A DNA stretch of 64,000 nt, from NCBI GenBank assembly GCA_032988165.1, contig JANTQF010000140.1, forward strand, positions 1-64,000, written 5' to 3'. Numbering within the stretch: position 1 is the stretch's first letter; each line of letters opens with the position of its first letter. This document shows positions 47,943-58,601 of the stretch, in pieces. The notes beneath the pieces are model-generated. The model did not search any database and had not been told where the DNA came from. It saw nothing but the letters and a program-made list of their open reading frames with translations. This DNA comes from Emmonsiellopsis sp. PD_33 (lineage: Eukaryota > Ascomycota > Eurotiomycetes > Onygenales > Ajellomycetaceae). The translations under genes were made by a program, and so were the position numbers.

Positions 47943-49020
47943 TTAGAGCTGGCAGTTTAGAATAATTTTACTGAGCTTTGCCTTGATAGTTTCTATTGTG
48001 CTGGTTGTAGTGGTCACTATATTGATTATTATTACTGCTATATTAATTATTGTTCCTACTGTAGCTGCAGTACTATTTATTAGTATAGTTCTATGCCTGA
48101 TATCTAAGCTAGTATTAGTAAGTAGGCCATTCAAACTGGTGGGGATATAATCCTCTACTATGCTCATAGTAATTACTCTGAGGGGTAAAGTTACTATAAT
48201 AGGATCTGCACTAATTATACATACTATTTGTATATTAATCATTACTTGTAAATTAATCTATCTAGTTGATCTACTTATGGTGAATAATCTCTGTAAATTC
48301 TTTGATGATCATATCCTCTTTTGGCTTATTAATGATTGCTTGCAAGGCAACATCCAGATTATTCCATGCATATAGGACTTAGGCATACTCAGTGTCTCCT
48401 TAGCCACAGTGTTTAGCAGCTGAGAACACATCTAGAATATAGGAGATTGAACTGCACTCATTATAGAGATTCTGAAGTGAGTACTTTATCTCATTAAGCT
48501 TTCATAGTACTTAACTACCCTTAATGTAGAATTACTGTTGGAGGATTTTGATCCACTCTTCTACCCTATTATTAATAGTAATAAAATCTATACAGATGAT
48601 ATCATTAAGTTTCTGATTCTACCAGGATTCTACCTCTTCCTTAAGGTATGAATCCAAGTTCTGTTGGATCCTTACCACATCTCTAGTTAGAGTGATGACC
48701 TTAAGCTGGTTGGTAAATGCATGGATGTCCCAGTAATAAATCTTACCCTTCTTATTAATAATATTATCATGGCCCCATGACATTGGTGTATTAGGGTAGA
48801 AAAAACTGATGTCCTGGGGTTTCCATGGAGCAGTTGAGGTTGATGGTGCAGGTAGAGACTATACTGATAGCTAGGCTGATACTAGTAGAGCAGCTGCAGC
48901 TTTAGTGTAGGAGAGTAGTTTCTATAGAGTTTGCATTTAGTATAGAGTAAAATCTATATCATCAGTGGATTCATCAGTGCCTGCAGTGACTAAGGTGTTA
49001 TTCACATTTAACATATTATC
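47943..49020 (-). pseudogene. Element C gag
   Basis: Frame from ATG about 49,018 reads MLNVNNTLVTAGTDESTDDI. Further on it contains FFYPNTPMSWGHDNIINKKG, AFTNQLKVITLTRDVVRIQQ, ESW*NQKLNDII and VFSAAKHCG, a gag pattern widespread in fungal Gypsy elements. I verified the frame across 48,841-48,481 without frameshift; stops are TAG, TAA and TGA. A 1.3-kb leader separates it from the 5' LTR. Confidence 0.75.
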
Positions 49021-50441
49021 TAGCTGTCCAATGGATGGCAGCTGCAAGGGTTACTCTTTATCAGTTAAAGTTATATTTAGGATTTCTAGAGACTTTATGG
49101 GTATTAGCTTCAGTACTTTATAAAATAATATGCTACTTGGTATCAGATTAATCTGCAAGGATGGCTAAGCTAAATAGGGTGAGATGTTACCCTCTGAGTG
49201 TAACTTTAAGCTTAGTGGGAGATATACCTATCTTATTAATAAAGTCTTGAAGAATGCTTCTTCTCAGTGGGTGAACATGCAACTCTGCTTGAAACAGTCT
49301 ATATGATTATAAAATTTGAGAATCACTTGATTAAGTGATGAGTAATTAATGGGTCAGTCTGATGGTATCAGTGAGACCACCTGAGCATCCTTGGAACTTC
49401 TATATGAATTGGCTCATGAGTGTGTACACCCTTGTGGTTCTATAAATACCTGCCTGGACTTAGATGAGGGGTTTGGACAGGTAGTTTACTTAGTCATAAA
49501 CATTACCCTTATGATTGTAGTGTCCTGCAAAGAGTTATAATGAGGAAAGTTAGAGTTGAAATACTCAATAATCTAATGAGCAAGTTCTACTATCTGAATG
49601 TGAAAGGTCATTCTATGGTTCTTTGAACATGAGGGCTGCTGATGTTAACAACTATTATCAGATGAAATAGATCTTTTAAGAGGAAGAGTCCATAGAAAAG
49701 TGTGGAAGATAAGAAAGGTACTATACCATTTTAGGGATAAGAGTGGCCAGAAGACACATGCTAACACAATGGATGTATATGCACTATATCCTTTTGAGAA
49801 AAGAACTGCAGAAAATCTTGGAAAAACTTGAAAACTAGAAAGAGAGAAAGCACTTTTCAAGGGGGTAAAAAAGTGGGTGATTTCTGAAAAATGTATGGGG
49901 AATTTATATGGAAGCTTTAAGTGGTTAATCCATGAGCAAATAGTGGTTTGGATACAGCACAATAAATTTCTGTGATAGTAGCTCAGAATCAGAAGTAATA
50001 TAGTGAATGAAAGTAAGCAATTAGAATAAGTATAATAAGGTAATTTCTATGGAAGTTCTGTGGGTAGCTTGGGATTTTCTTGCTGAGTTCAGTGATCTGA
50101 GATAGATGTCCATGGATTCACCAGGAGATCAAGCAAAGTAATATATGTAGAGAAAGATGAGAATATAATTCAAATTAGAATTATCTATAATGAGGATGAA
50201 GCTATTTGGGTACTAGGTATAGAAAGCTATCTGTAAGGAGGATGAGGCCTGAGTAGATATAACTTTTAAAGAAGAATAGTCTGTGAAGTGGATGAGACAA
50301 GTGGAAGAGATAGAGAAGAAATAGAGATCTATTAAAGGAAAAGTAGAAGTAATGAGAGTAGGAAGATATAATGATGACTTGTTGTGAAAACTGGGAAACT
50401 CATGAAGAATCTTACATCTTTTGTAAAGACATGCTACTAAT

Positions 50442-50602
50442 TATAATTAGGATAACTTGAGATCAAAATGTTGTGTAGAATAAGGTTGTATTTGCTATGT
50501 TTCTAGGCTATCTATGGCTATTTATATCATGGGGCCTGACTAAGCTATGTAGGTGACTAAGTACTATGGATATTCCATGGTGTGGAGTATGTGCACATAA
50601 CA
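50442..50602 (-). repeat. 5' LTR of element C
   Basis: 161 bp matching 26,314-26,474 from TATAATTAGGATAACTTGAG to GTGCACATAACA; followed by TTACA. Confidence 0.9.
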
Positions 50603-50607
50603 TTACA

Positions 50608-52760
50608 TAGAACTTTATGTTCTCTTAAGTCTTAATAGTAAATATCTATTAACCCTTAGAAACACTTCTAATCTGAAGAATATCTACCTTCTTCAATGTC
50701 AGAGAGTTCATGTGTTCAGACTTTTAATAGCATGGTAGCATGCAGATTGTCCTTTCTTTATTAATATTATAAACTAGATGGTCTCAAATCATCACTGCAA
50801 CTAGTAAAACTCTCTGAGAACTACAGGCTGTCAATCAAGAGCAATCATTTATGTAGTAAATGTTCCTCTGGTCTTGTTGAGTTCATAATAAAGTAATGTG
50901 ATATAAAATTAATAAAATCCCATTGTATGCCCTAGAAAAGAACTATAGACAGTTTGTTAGAATGTGGTTCTCTGCAATTAACATCTCAACTTCTTCTCCA
51001 TGAGAATGAAGATATTATCAGGAATATTATATAGAGAGCACTTTCAAAAGAATTGCACCAGCAAAAAAACTACTAGATAGCATCACAAATTTTAACTGAA
51101 ATATATATTGTATTTTATACTGAATATCTACCTCATCATTATTCTAAGTCTATATTATAGAGTTCTAGCCCATTATATTACATTATATTACATAGTATTT
51201 CTCATCTTTCTTTACTCTCTTTCTCTTACTACCTTCTCAACTCTTTCAACCTGCTACTTAACCTACTCAACTCCTTTTATTCCTCTATATCTTTTATAGC
51301 CTCTTAATATTTACCATACCATCAGCCTTCTTAATACTCATTACTACCTTCTAACTCTATAATCTTTTGAATATACATAGGAATTTACTCAATTCATACC
51401 TATATCTTCTCCTGCAGTAGATTCTACTAGATCTTCTCTCATAATCTTATAGTTTTTACATGCAATTTAAGAGCTCCTTTCTACATCATTTTACACTTTA
51501 TTTAAGGTCAGGCAGCCTTTATTACATTAAGATCAGATGAATTCCCACACTAGAGCAGTTACTCAATGTCATAAAGACTATACATATACTATTAGATATA
51601 GTAGTTATGAAATAGCACCTTATCTTCTTAAATAATAGTATTTGAACACTTGATTTGACACTCTTTTACAAAAGGAAACATCTTAAATATAAAGATTTTA
51701 ATTTGATATTAATATCAGTTAATTCTATCTCCTTTACCATAAGATAGCTTGCCTGTTGATTTTTTGAACTTCCACACTGATTTTATACCTAGCTGCTGAT
51801 AATCAATTTATAGTCTTTAGATTTTATTTGAAAGCTTTTATTCTTTCTTTTTTAATGATTCTATCTCTTCATTCAATGTCTTAATATATTTAATAGACTT
51901 AGTACACTCTGCTGCTATTTTCTTCACTTAGTAGTGATATAGGCCTTTCTTTTCATAGGAGAAGCACCCTTAAAATATGAACTCTGATAATCCCTTCCAT
52001 CATTTACATATACAGCTCTGAATGTAGGCCTTCTTAGAGCTGTACTAGATTCTATAATTATTCTATTAGTAAAGAAGAATAACTAACATCTTATTTGATT
52101 ATATAATATTCTTCTAATCCTTCAACATTCAGTCTTTATACTTAAGATAGAACTACAGATAGTTCATCTATATCTTTTTAGTAAGTTCTGATTTTTATGT
52201 AGGTTTTATCTTTTAAAGTCTAGTCTTTCATAAGATTCTTCATATAATTATAGAGGAGATATTAAATTCTTCATTATTAAGCTTGCTAGTAAGGTCAGCA
52301 CAGCTTTTTTCTCATTTATATCAGTTATATTTAATCTTTGCAAGAATAGATTCCTTCATACTATCATTATAATCTCTCTTTAACTAGCTAGTTTTTATAG
52401 CATCTTAAAGGAATTCATCATAAATTATAAGATAAGGTAGGTCTGGGTTGAATCTACACTCAACCACACATTTATATATATAGTTAATTTAACTCTTTGA
52501 GACCTGGGTGAGCTCCATGATCTCAGCATTCAATTTATTAATATAGGGGGATTTGAGAATCACCACAAGAGCACACATTGCAACATTGAAATAGGACACC
52601 ATATTAGATGAGATAGATACAGAAGAGAAAGTGGAATCAACAGAGAATAGGTGGGCATCCCATATATATTGAATGAGGGGTAATTTGGCACTAATGTAAT
52701 TACTAATGTGAACTGGGTGGCATTTCTTAGTGGTATACTATCAATCCTAGTGCTGGCAGG
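50608..52760. other. Degenerate DNA right of element C, with a basic coiled-coil frame on minus
   Basis: CpG-free and AT-rich, the right side of whatever element C inserted into. A minus-strand frame can be followed from about 52,020 to 51,700 with regular stops. It reads YEKKGLYHY, KKIAAECTKSIKYIKTLNEE, IESLKKKE, then WKFKKSTGKLSYGKGDRIN. Basic, Lys-rich and probably coiled coil; family not recognised. More such sequence seems to continue toward 51,200. Confidence 0.4.
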
Positions 52761-53447
52761 CGGCGCAATTCTTTTGGAAGCGCCCTCCGTATTCTTGTAT
52801 TGCTTTGGGGGCGGGTGGGCCTCTGCTGTGCCCGGTGGTAGGGGGCTGGGCCTGTTGACCCTTAAAAAAACCAAGCCTTTGATTTTGAGAGATACTTGAT
52901 TTTTCAGGGCTCAGGAGCTCAGTTGAAATGTCTAATCGTTGGCTTGTGGCTGTTGTGTTCGAGCACAGGGACTGACTCGGGACGGCCCCTAGCTTTTATA
53001 AAGTTGTGTCCATATGCGGGTCCATATGCGGGTTCTATGGCTCCGCCAGGCAAAGTTGCTGCTATTCTGGAGTATTTTGATGGCATAGCATCATCATCGC
53101 AGGACATGCCAGTCCACCTGCATTCAAACCAAAGAGAGAGTTTTCGTAGATAGTCCTGAAGGCGCAACTAGAGGATTGTGCAGTGGGTAGATATCGGATT
53201 ATATTCAATATGCTGGGAAATTTGCCCCATGGGGTGATGAATTCCAAAGAAAGAAAAAAAAAATCGATTAGGGCGTCACTATTATTCCATCAGCTCAACT
53301 ATTAAAGGAGACCGCTTTGGAAAAAGGTCTCAACATGAATTTCACCAACGCCTAATTTCGGTATACTAGAAGTGATGGAGATTTCCCGCCTTTTATGCAC
53401 GGTAGGTCCGGACAAACATAAAGTCAATAGTGAGGCAACCAAGTCCA
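52761..53447. other. Transition zone right of the island
   Basis: CpG returns abruptly at 52,761 (AGGCGGCGCAATT). Short frames exist, for example 52,919-53,167 minus, but none shows coding features I trust. It contains the 3' flank of the P450 gene. The direct repeat GTCCATATGCGGGT occurs twice near 53,009-53,035. Confidence 0.5.
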
Positions 53448-55288
53448 TTATTCACGCGCTCTGAACTCAACCCATGGACCATCCCTCTCTACCAAGAAAT
53501 GGTCCACCATCTGATATTCGTCACGGCGCTGTCTTTCACGAATTCTATGGTCGGGAACGCCCCCTCCGCTCGCCTGTTTCTCACTGGGGTTTTCAGGGAG
53601 GCGCATATCAAACATATAGATCAACTTGGCCAGTGCAACTTCAATCTCAAGGTATGCAATCCTCTTTCCAATACAGCCACGGCGGCCAAGACTGAAGGCG
53701 CAAAATGCTGAGCGTGCAGTGGAGACGGCTTCAGGAGAGTTTATTCCTGTTGAGTGCTCGTCGACGATCCATCGTTCAGGACGGAATTTGAATGGGTCCG
53801 GATAGTACTCTGGGTTGTGATGGATAGCATAAGCAGATGTTCCAACCACGGTGCCGGCAGGGATGTAGATGTCGTCAATGACAAGGCCACTAGCCAAAAC
53901 CTCGCGAGGTAAATGGCTAGGTATGGGAGGAGCGAGTCGAAGGGCTTCATCCACACAGGCACGTAGATATGGAAGCCTAGTCACCGATTGTCCATCAATT
54001 TGCTCCGACGAAGAAAATGTAGAGCGGACATCTACAGTCAGCTTCTTCAGGGTGGATGGGTTGTTTAGTAGGTAGAAGAGACTTGCTGACATGGTGACGG
54101 CGGTGGTGTCTGTGCCGGCGGCTATCAAAAGTGCGCTGTCAGCACGGAGCTGCGGAAGACTCAGTCCCTTGCCGGTCCGGGGATCCTTTGCATTCAGAAG
54201 ATAGTGTGAAAAATCCTTTCGCGGCTGGTTGCCGGAAGCACTCATATCCTTCCCCGTTGTGATCCGTGCCTCTATTAAGTTACTGCTATATGCTCTATAC
54301 TTCATGGCAGAGATGGCCGATTTACCAGCTAGCAAAGCCATTACTGGGGTGCCTACGAGTCGTCGAACTAGGCTGGCCAGAGGAAAATAACCAATCTGAG
54401 AGAATCGAGCACAAGTTAGCGTCGTAACACGCTAGGGGTTTGAGTTGGGACGTCTGCAGAGGGCTCAGTCATGCTTGAGACTTACAGGATGGAGTAGCTT
54501 CCCCCGATCCATCAAAAGTTTAGGAACATACCGATGCTCATTGCTTTCGATACAGTGAAATCGTTTCCCAAAGGTCCAGTCCCCCATCACATCGTAACTC
54601 AGATAGTTACACCAGTCACTCATATTCTTTGCTGGGGTCCAGGAGCCAGGCTCGGACGCGTCCTGGGCAATGTATTTGCACCACAAGTCCACATTCTGAT
54701 GCACATACGTTTCTGCAGATCGTATGGCGCTGTCTGAGAAGCCTTGCTCAAGAAGCCGGCGTCGAGACGCATGCGACTTGATATCAACCTCGCTGTGCAG
54801 ACTGGTTGCTCCTCGGCTGGCCGCACTAATGATGCGATACCAATCTGACTTTTGCACGACATTGCGGGAGGCGTAAATAGCCTTCAGCCCTGCGATTGTG
54901 TTGATAGACAACGTATTGGGCCCAGTGCGGACAATGGGGCCTAAAGTTAAATTATTAGTGAATGATATTTAACGGTATCTACGAGAAATAATAGACGTTC
55001 GGGAAAGGGCAACGTAATGTCCACTAACCATAGACCTCATGCTCTTTCCAGGACCTCAAATGGCGGTCCCCGCTGCCAGCCTGAATCACAGCGCCCCAGT
55101 CTGTAATCCTGTTTAAGAGGGGCCCAGGATACTTGGCCAGCGGGTGCAATGTAAGGCGGTAGATGATGGCGAGACCCTAATATTATTTATGAGTTTCGGG
55201 TCAAATGTAGGACAGCGAAGCAACCAACATAAAGAAGTAAAAGTCCAGGCACCGCTGCAAGGGCTAGTGACCACGGGTCCATCATCAT
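53448..55288 (-). CDS. Cytochrome P450 monooxygenase
   Basis: Haem-thiolate monooxygenase anchored in the endoplasmic reticulum; the substrate cannot be inferred. Exons 55229-55288, 55029-55176, 54486-54940 and 53448-54395 (introns 52, 88 and 90 nt, GT-AG, phases 0/1/0) give 536 residues, normal for fungal P450s. An N-terminal hydrophobic anchor (MMMDPWSLALAAVPGLLLLY, then GLAIIYRL) leads into the hinge HPLAKYPGPLLNR. The C-helix region is followed by the I-helix AAGTDTT (residues 313-319), the K-helix EALR (371-374), RPERW (426-430) and the haem loop FSLGRRGCIG with Cys462. The start is the first of three consecutive Met codons. It lies about 0.7 kb from the edge of the CpG-free island. Microsomal fungal P450s often belong to secondary metabolism, but no cluster enzyme is in the window. 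Confidence 0.92.
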
Positions 55289-56940
55289 CGGAAAGAGACC
55301 CAGGACGTGACAAAAGGGGTCCTAGTTCCAAGTTGTTTGGTGTGTCGTATCGTTTGCAAGACAGGGGCATCAAAGTCATTTGACCATTCTCTTTGCGGCC
55401 TCTTGCTTCGCCCTGGGAGGATGAATCTCAGTCCAAGTCCAGATGTGCACAGGGGACTTGAGGAGCAGCCATCCATTAGGGCTCAGGGGTACCACGTGAC
55501 ATCGGCTTCTTGATCTCGTCGTCCCCTTCACGGTTCACCACCTCGGTCCTCCACACCTCGTTGCCCCTCCCTGTTCAACGCTCAGCCTCAGAACCCTGTT
55601 GGTATCATTCTGGTGGGTATTCTTCCTCGGCTCCCGTCGTTGATCAACCCATCCACCCACCACGGAGGCGGGAAGGAGAACCCCGTGAGCCTACTTTAGC
55701 GGGGAGCCGCTGGTTGTCAGTTCGGTGCCAGTTCAGCGGTACTAGTAGTGTTTGAGCCAACGAAACTTTGCCAGGGCGGGACCGCTAATAAGTTCTAAAC
55801 CCGCGGGACGTCGGGGACGATCTCTCCCAAGAAACGGCTGTTGCTTGTTCGGAACCTTTTCAGTTTTCACTTGGGCTATGTGGGGCAAATCGAGGGGGCG
55901 AAGCACTACCAAGGTCAACGACGGGAAGACGACAACACAGAAATCGCCCATCTCACAAATGCTTGCCTCGCTCAGGCTCGCTTCCAAGAATTGCGTTGAT
56001 TATGCTTTTCAAAGCGCTTCATGTGGGAAGGTTGAAGATCTCATATTGCGACTTTGCGCGCGAGAGCCATCCAGAATGGCGTGGGGGTGGAGTTGGATTG
56101 AAGTCTCCAGCTCCGCTATAACTAACTCTCAAGCTGAAGGCATTCACAGAATCACGGCAGCCCATCCCCAATATTTTCCCTCCAGCTCGGGAAGCCTTCC
56201 GAGATGGATTATTGGCCTTGGCCCGGGGTTTGGCCTCAGTAATGAGTCTGGGCTAGTTGTTGAAGCTCATCGGTGTGGGAGCGGACATGAGCTTGATATT
56301 TCACAGAAAGCTTCAATTTTGACTGTGGCGGTCACTTCTGTCCTGACAGAAATCCCTGCACGATATCCACATGTCCGTACATGGGTGGGGATTCCCATTC
56401 AATGGCTCAATTGGCAACATTTCTTCCACCCACTTCCCTGGTTCCAAAGCCCGGCAAATGCAAGCAACGGTTGCGTCCTTCTTGCTCCAACCCTGGATAC
56501 TCCCGTATTGTTGGGAGGACGAGGTTAGGGGAAATGAAGCAAGATGATGATCTGCTAGCTGCAACTTTTAAAAAAAAGTAGCCTTCTCCCGACAGACAAC
56601 GCCGCGACGCCGCCCTGCTGATCAAGGGAGACTCGACAGTGTTGACACACAATAAAGACGGTCTCATCTCGCTGATCAGTCGGATTTTTGCAAAGGAGAC
56701 TCAATCGGCGCCTTGCTTCGCTCCCATAGTACCTTGGCACATGCTCCATTTTAGCTGATATATATTTCGGGGACACTCAACTCTGATGGGCAGCGATAGA
56801 GTTCATTTAGTTGACACCCTGATCGTTCTGCTCGTTATAATCTCTTTCACCACCCTCACAGCCATGAATAATTGAATTTGAAGGCCATTTTTCTCTTTCT
56901 GCAATCCCAACCCGACTGAGCGGATTAAGAAAGACGGAGA
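55289..56940. other. Divergent intergenic region between P450 and CFEM receptor genes
   Basis: About 1.65 kb between the divergent start codons, so it should hold both promoters. A plus-strand frame from ATG 55,878 to 56,528 (216 residues, MWGKSRGRSTTKVNDGKTTT...) is open but has no known motif and an odd composition rich in Trp and Ser; I treat it as unproven. No TATA box could be assigned with confidence. Confidence 0.45.
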
Positions 56941-58601
56941 ATGCAGATTCATCTTTTCTTGGCAACTGTGTTAGCTTATGCTACAATCTGTTTTGTTGTC
57001 CCGACACAGGCCCAATCGCACTCTCTTCCACAATGCGCGGTAGGAATCTGCAATCTACCTGACATGCTTCATGGTGCTAACGGCATATGCAGACAAAGTG
57101 CATGTCAGATCTTCTCCCTCGATCAGCTTGTGCACCTACGAACCAAACATGCATCTGCACAGACATCAAGCTTAAAGCAGATATATCCACTTGTGTTACG
57201 GCAAAATGCACCGTCAAAGAGGGCCTCAGTATGGCGATGAAGATACTTGCTTGCTCAGCCCCATGCTAATAGACGTCATCAGCTACGCTTAATGTGACGC
57301 ATACACAATGCGGGTCCCCAATTCGAGACCAGTCCGCGCCCAGCATTTTGGTTCCTGCCGTTTTCATGGCCGTTTTCATCCCGCTGGTGCTGTTGAGAAT
57401 ATATACACGAATTGTAGTCGTGAAATCAGGACTTGGCTGGGATGACTGGGCTACTATTCTTCTAGCGGTGAGTTGAATTCAAGTTGATTCTTTTGAAGAA
57501 CTCCAAGCTAAATATGACAGCTGGTCCTGATTCCAGGGAATGTCATGTCAATCGTGCGTAAGTACACTGATCTCCGTGATTGCGAGAAAGGCATGCTAAC
57601 AACAGACGTAGTTGCGCATCTCGGCCTTGGAAAGGATATCTGGACTATAGAATTTCAGAATATCACTAAACTTCTCTATGTATGAATCCTCAGCTCCAGG
57701 CAATTGAACACAACTAACCTCACTAGATTTTTTATATACAAGAGTTCCTCTATGTCTCAGCCATCGCCATTACCAAGCTTGCTTTCCTCCTCTTCTACTA
57801 CTCCATCTTTCCCACCTCCCACCAGATGCGTTGGCTCATCAAAGGAACTAGTATCGTCACACTTGGCTACGGTATCGGTTGTCTATTTGCCTTTGCCTTC
57901 CAATGCTCGCCGATTTCCTTTAACTGGAATGGTTGGGATGGAGAGCATGCGGGAACATGCGTGAAAAAGAACGATCTGATCATGGCTGCGGGGATAATCA
58001 ATGTTGTACTCGACGCGTGGGTTATTGCGCTGCCCATTCCGCCGTTGCTGAAGCTCCAGATGTCAACGTCTAGGAAAGTGCAAATTATTTCTATGTTCTC
58101 ACTAGGATTCTTGTAAGTTCTGAATCTCCCTTCAAATCCATCTATTCCGAAGCACTGGCAGTTAGCTGATATGAACGACTTGGGATAGAATCACCGGCAT
58201 CAGCTGCTACCGCGTAGCAATGCTCAAAATATTTGCCACCAGCTCTAACGCAACGTGTATGTGCTCCCCATCGTTTCTAGTCCATCTCACTAGTGTGCCT
58301 AGCTAATACAATGATAGGGGACCATGCCACCCCTGGCTTCTGGTCACTCGCCGAAGTAGACGTTGGTCTTTGCTGCTTGTGCCTGCCAGCCATACGACCG
58401 ATACTAAGTGATTACTTTCCAAAAGTTTTCGGTTCAAGGCCAGCAGGTTCGAGCAGAACTCTGACCGCACCCCCACCGATCGGCCAAAAGACCAAACGAG
58501 GAGAACTGGAACTGAGTAGCAATTCCAACAACACTGGCAGCTTTGTTCAGTTGATCGACTTGGACAAAGGGGGTGGAAAAGTTTATGGGAGTGGTTACTG
58601 A
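56941..58601 (+). CDS. CFEM-domain Pth11-like integral membrane receptor
   Basis: Predicted plasma-membrane G-protein-coupled-receptor-like protein with an extracellular CFEM domain, as in the Pth11 family of surface sensors. Exons 56941-57039, 57093-57228, 57283-57467, 57521-57557, 57612-57679, 57727-58112, 58189-58256 and 58318-58601 give 420 residues; all introns are GT-AG (47-76 nt) and phases agree. Signal peptide MQIHLFLATVLAYATICFVV, then CFEM with LPQCATKCMSDLL, SACAP, CICTD, STCVTAKCTVKEGL. Helices follow from SILVPAVFMAVFIPLVLLRI, then WDDWATILLA, VSAIAITKLAFLLFYYSIF, TLGYGIGCLFAFAFQCSPI, IINVVLDAWVIALPIPPLL and WSLAEVDVGLCCLCLPAIRP. The C-terminal tail is hydrophilic (58,440-58,601). 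The seven helices after CFEM match the fungal rhodopsin-like Pth11 fold. Confidence 0.9.

Larger units (their letters stand above)
26314..50602 (-). mobile_element. Element C: Ty3/Gypsy chromovirus, outermost of three nested retroelements
   Basis: LTRs of exactly 161 bp lie at 50,442-50,602 (5' LTR; the element is on the minus strand) and 26,314-26,474 (3' LTR). The target-site duplication is CTACA (26,309-26,313) against TTACA (50,603-50,607), one C/T difference. Subtracting element A and its duplicated target leaves about 10,990 bp. Order on the minus strand: 5' LTR, a 1.3-kb leader, gag, protease, reverse transcriptase, RNase H, integrase (split by element A), chromodomain, a 0.7-kb gap, a 931-codon extra frame, a purine-rich tract (GAAAGAAG) and the 3' LTR. 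All frames carry stops, so it cannot transpose alone. Confidence 0.9.
14158..52760. other. CpG-depleted, AT-rich transposon island (RIP-like)
   Basis: Reading the window line by line, CpG is frequent up to 14,158 and again from 52,761. Between them I noticed a single CpG (in CAGCGCAG, about 42,625). Frames of mobile elements are interrupted by TGA where arginine (CGA) is expected, and less often by TAA/TAG. TpG and CpA are correspondingly common. This is the footprint of C-to-T change at CpG, as in repeat-induced point mutation or deamination of methylated CpG in some Eurotiomycetes. Every element in the interval shows it, and both flanking gene blocks lack it. Confidence 0.92.

Noticed and set aside
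14158..52760. Island as mitochondrial insertion or foreign (bacterial/viral) DNA
   Set aside because: It contains chromovirus LTRs, GT-AG introns and standard-code stops at decayed Arg codons; AT-richness is explained by C-to-T change.
55878..56528. 216-codon plus-strand ORF in the P450/CFEM intergenic region
   Set aside because: Open but without any motif, odd composition, and located where two promoters are expected; noted in the spacer entry and not called as a gene.
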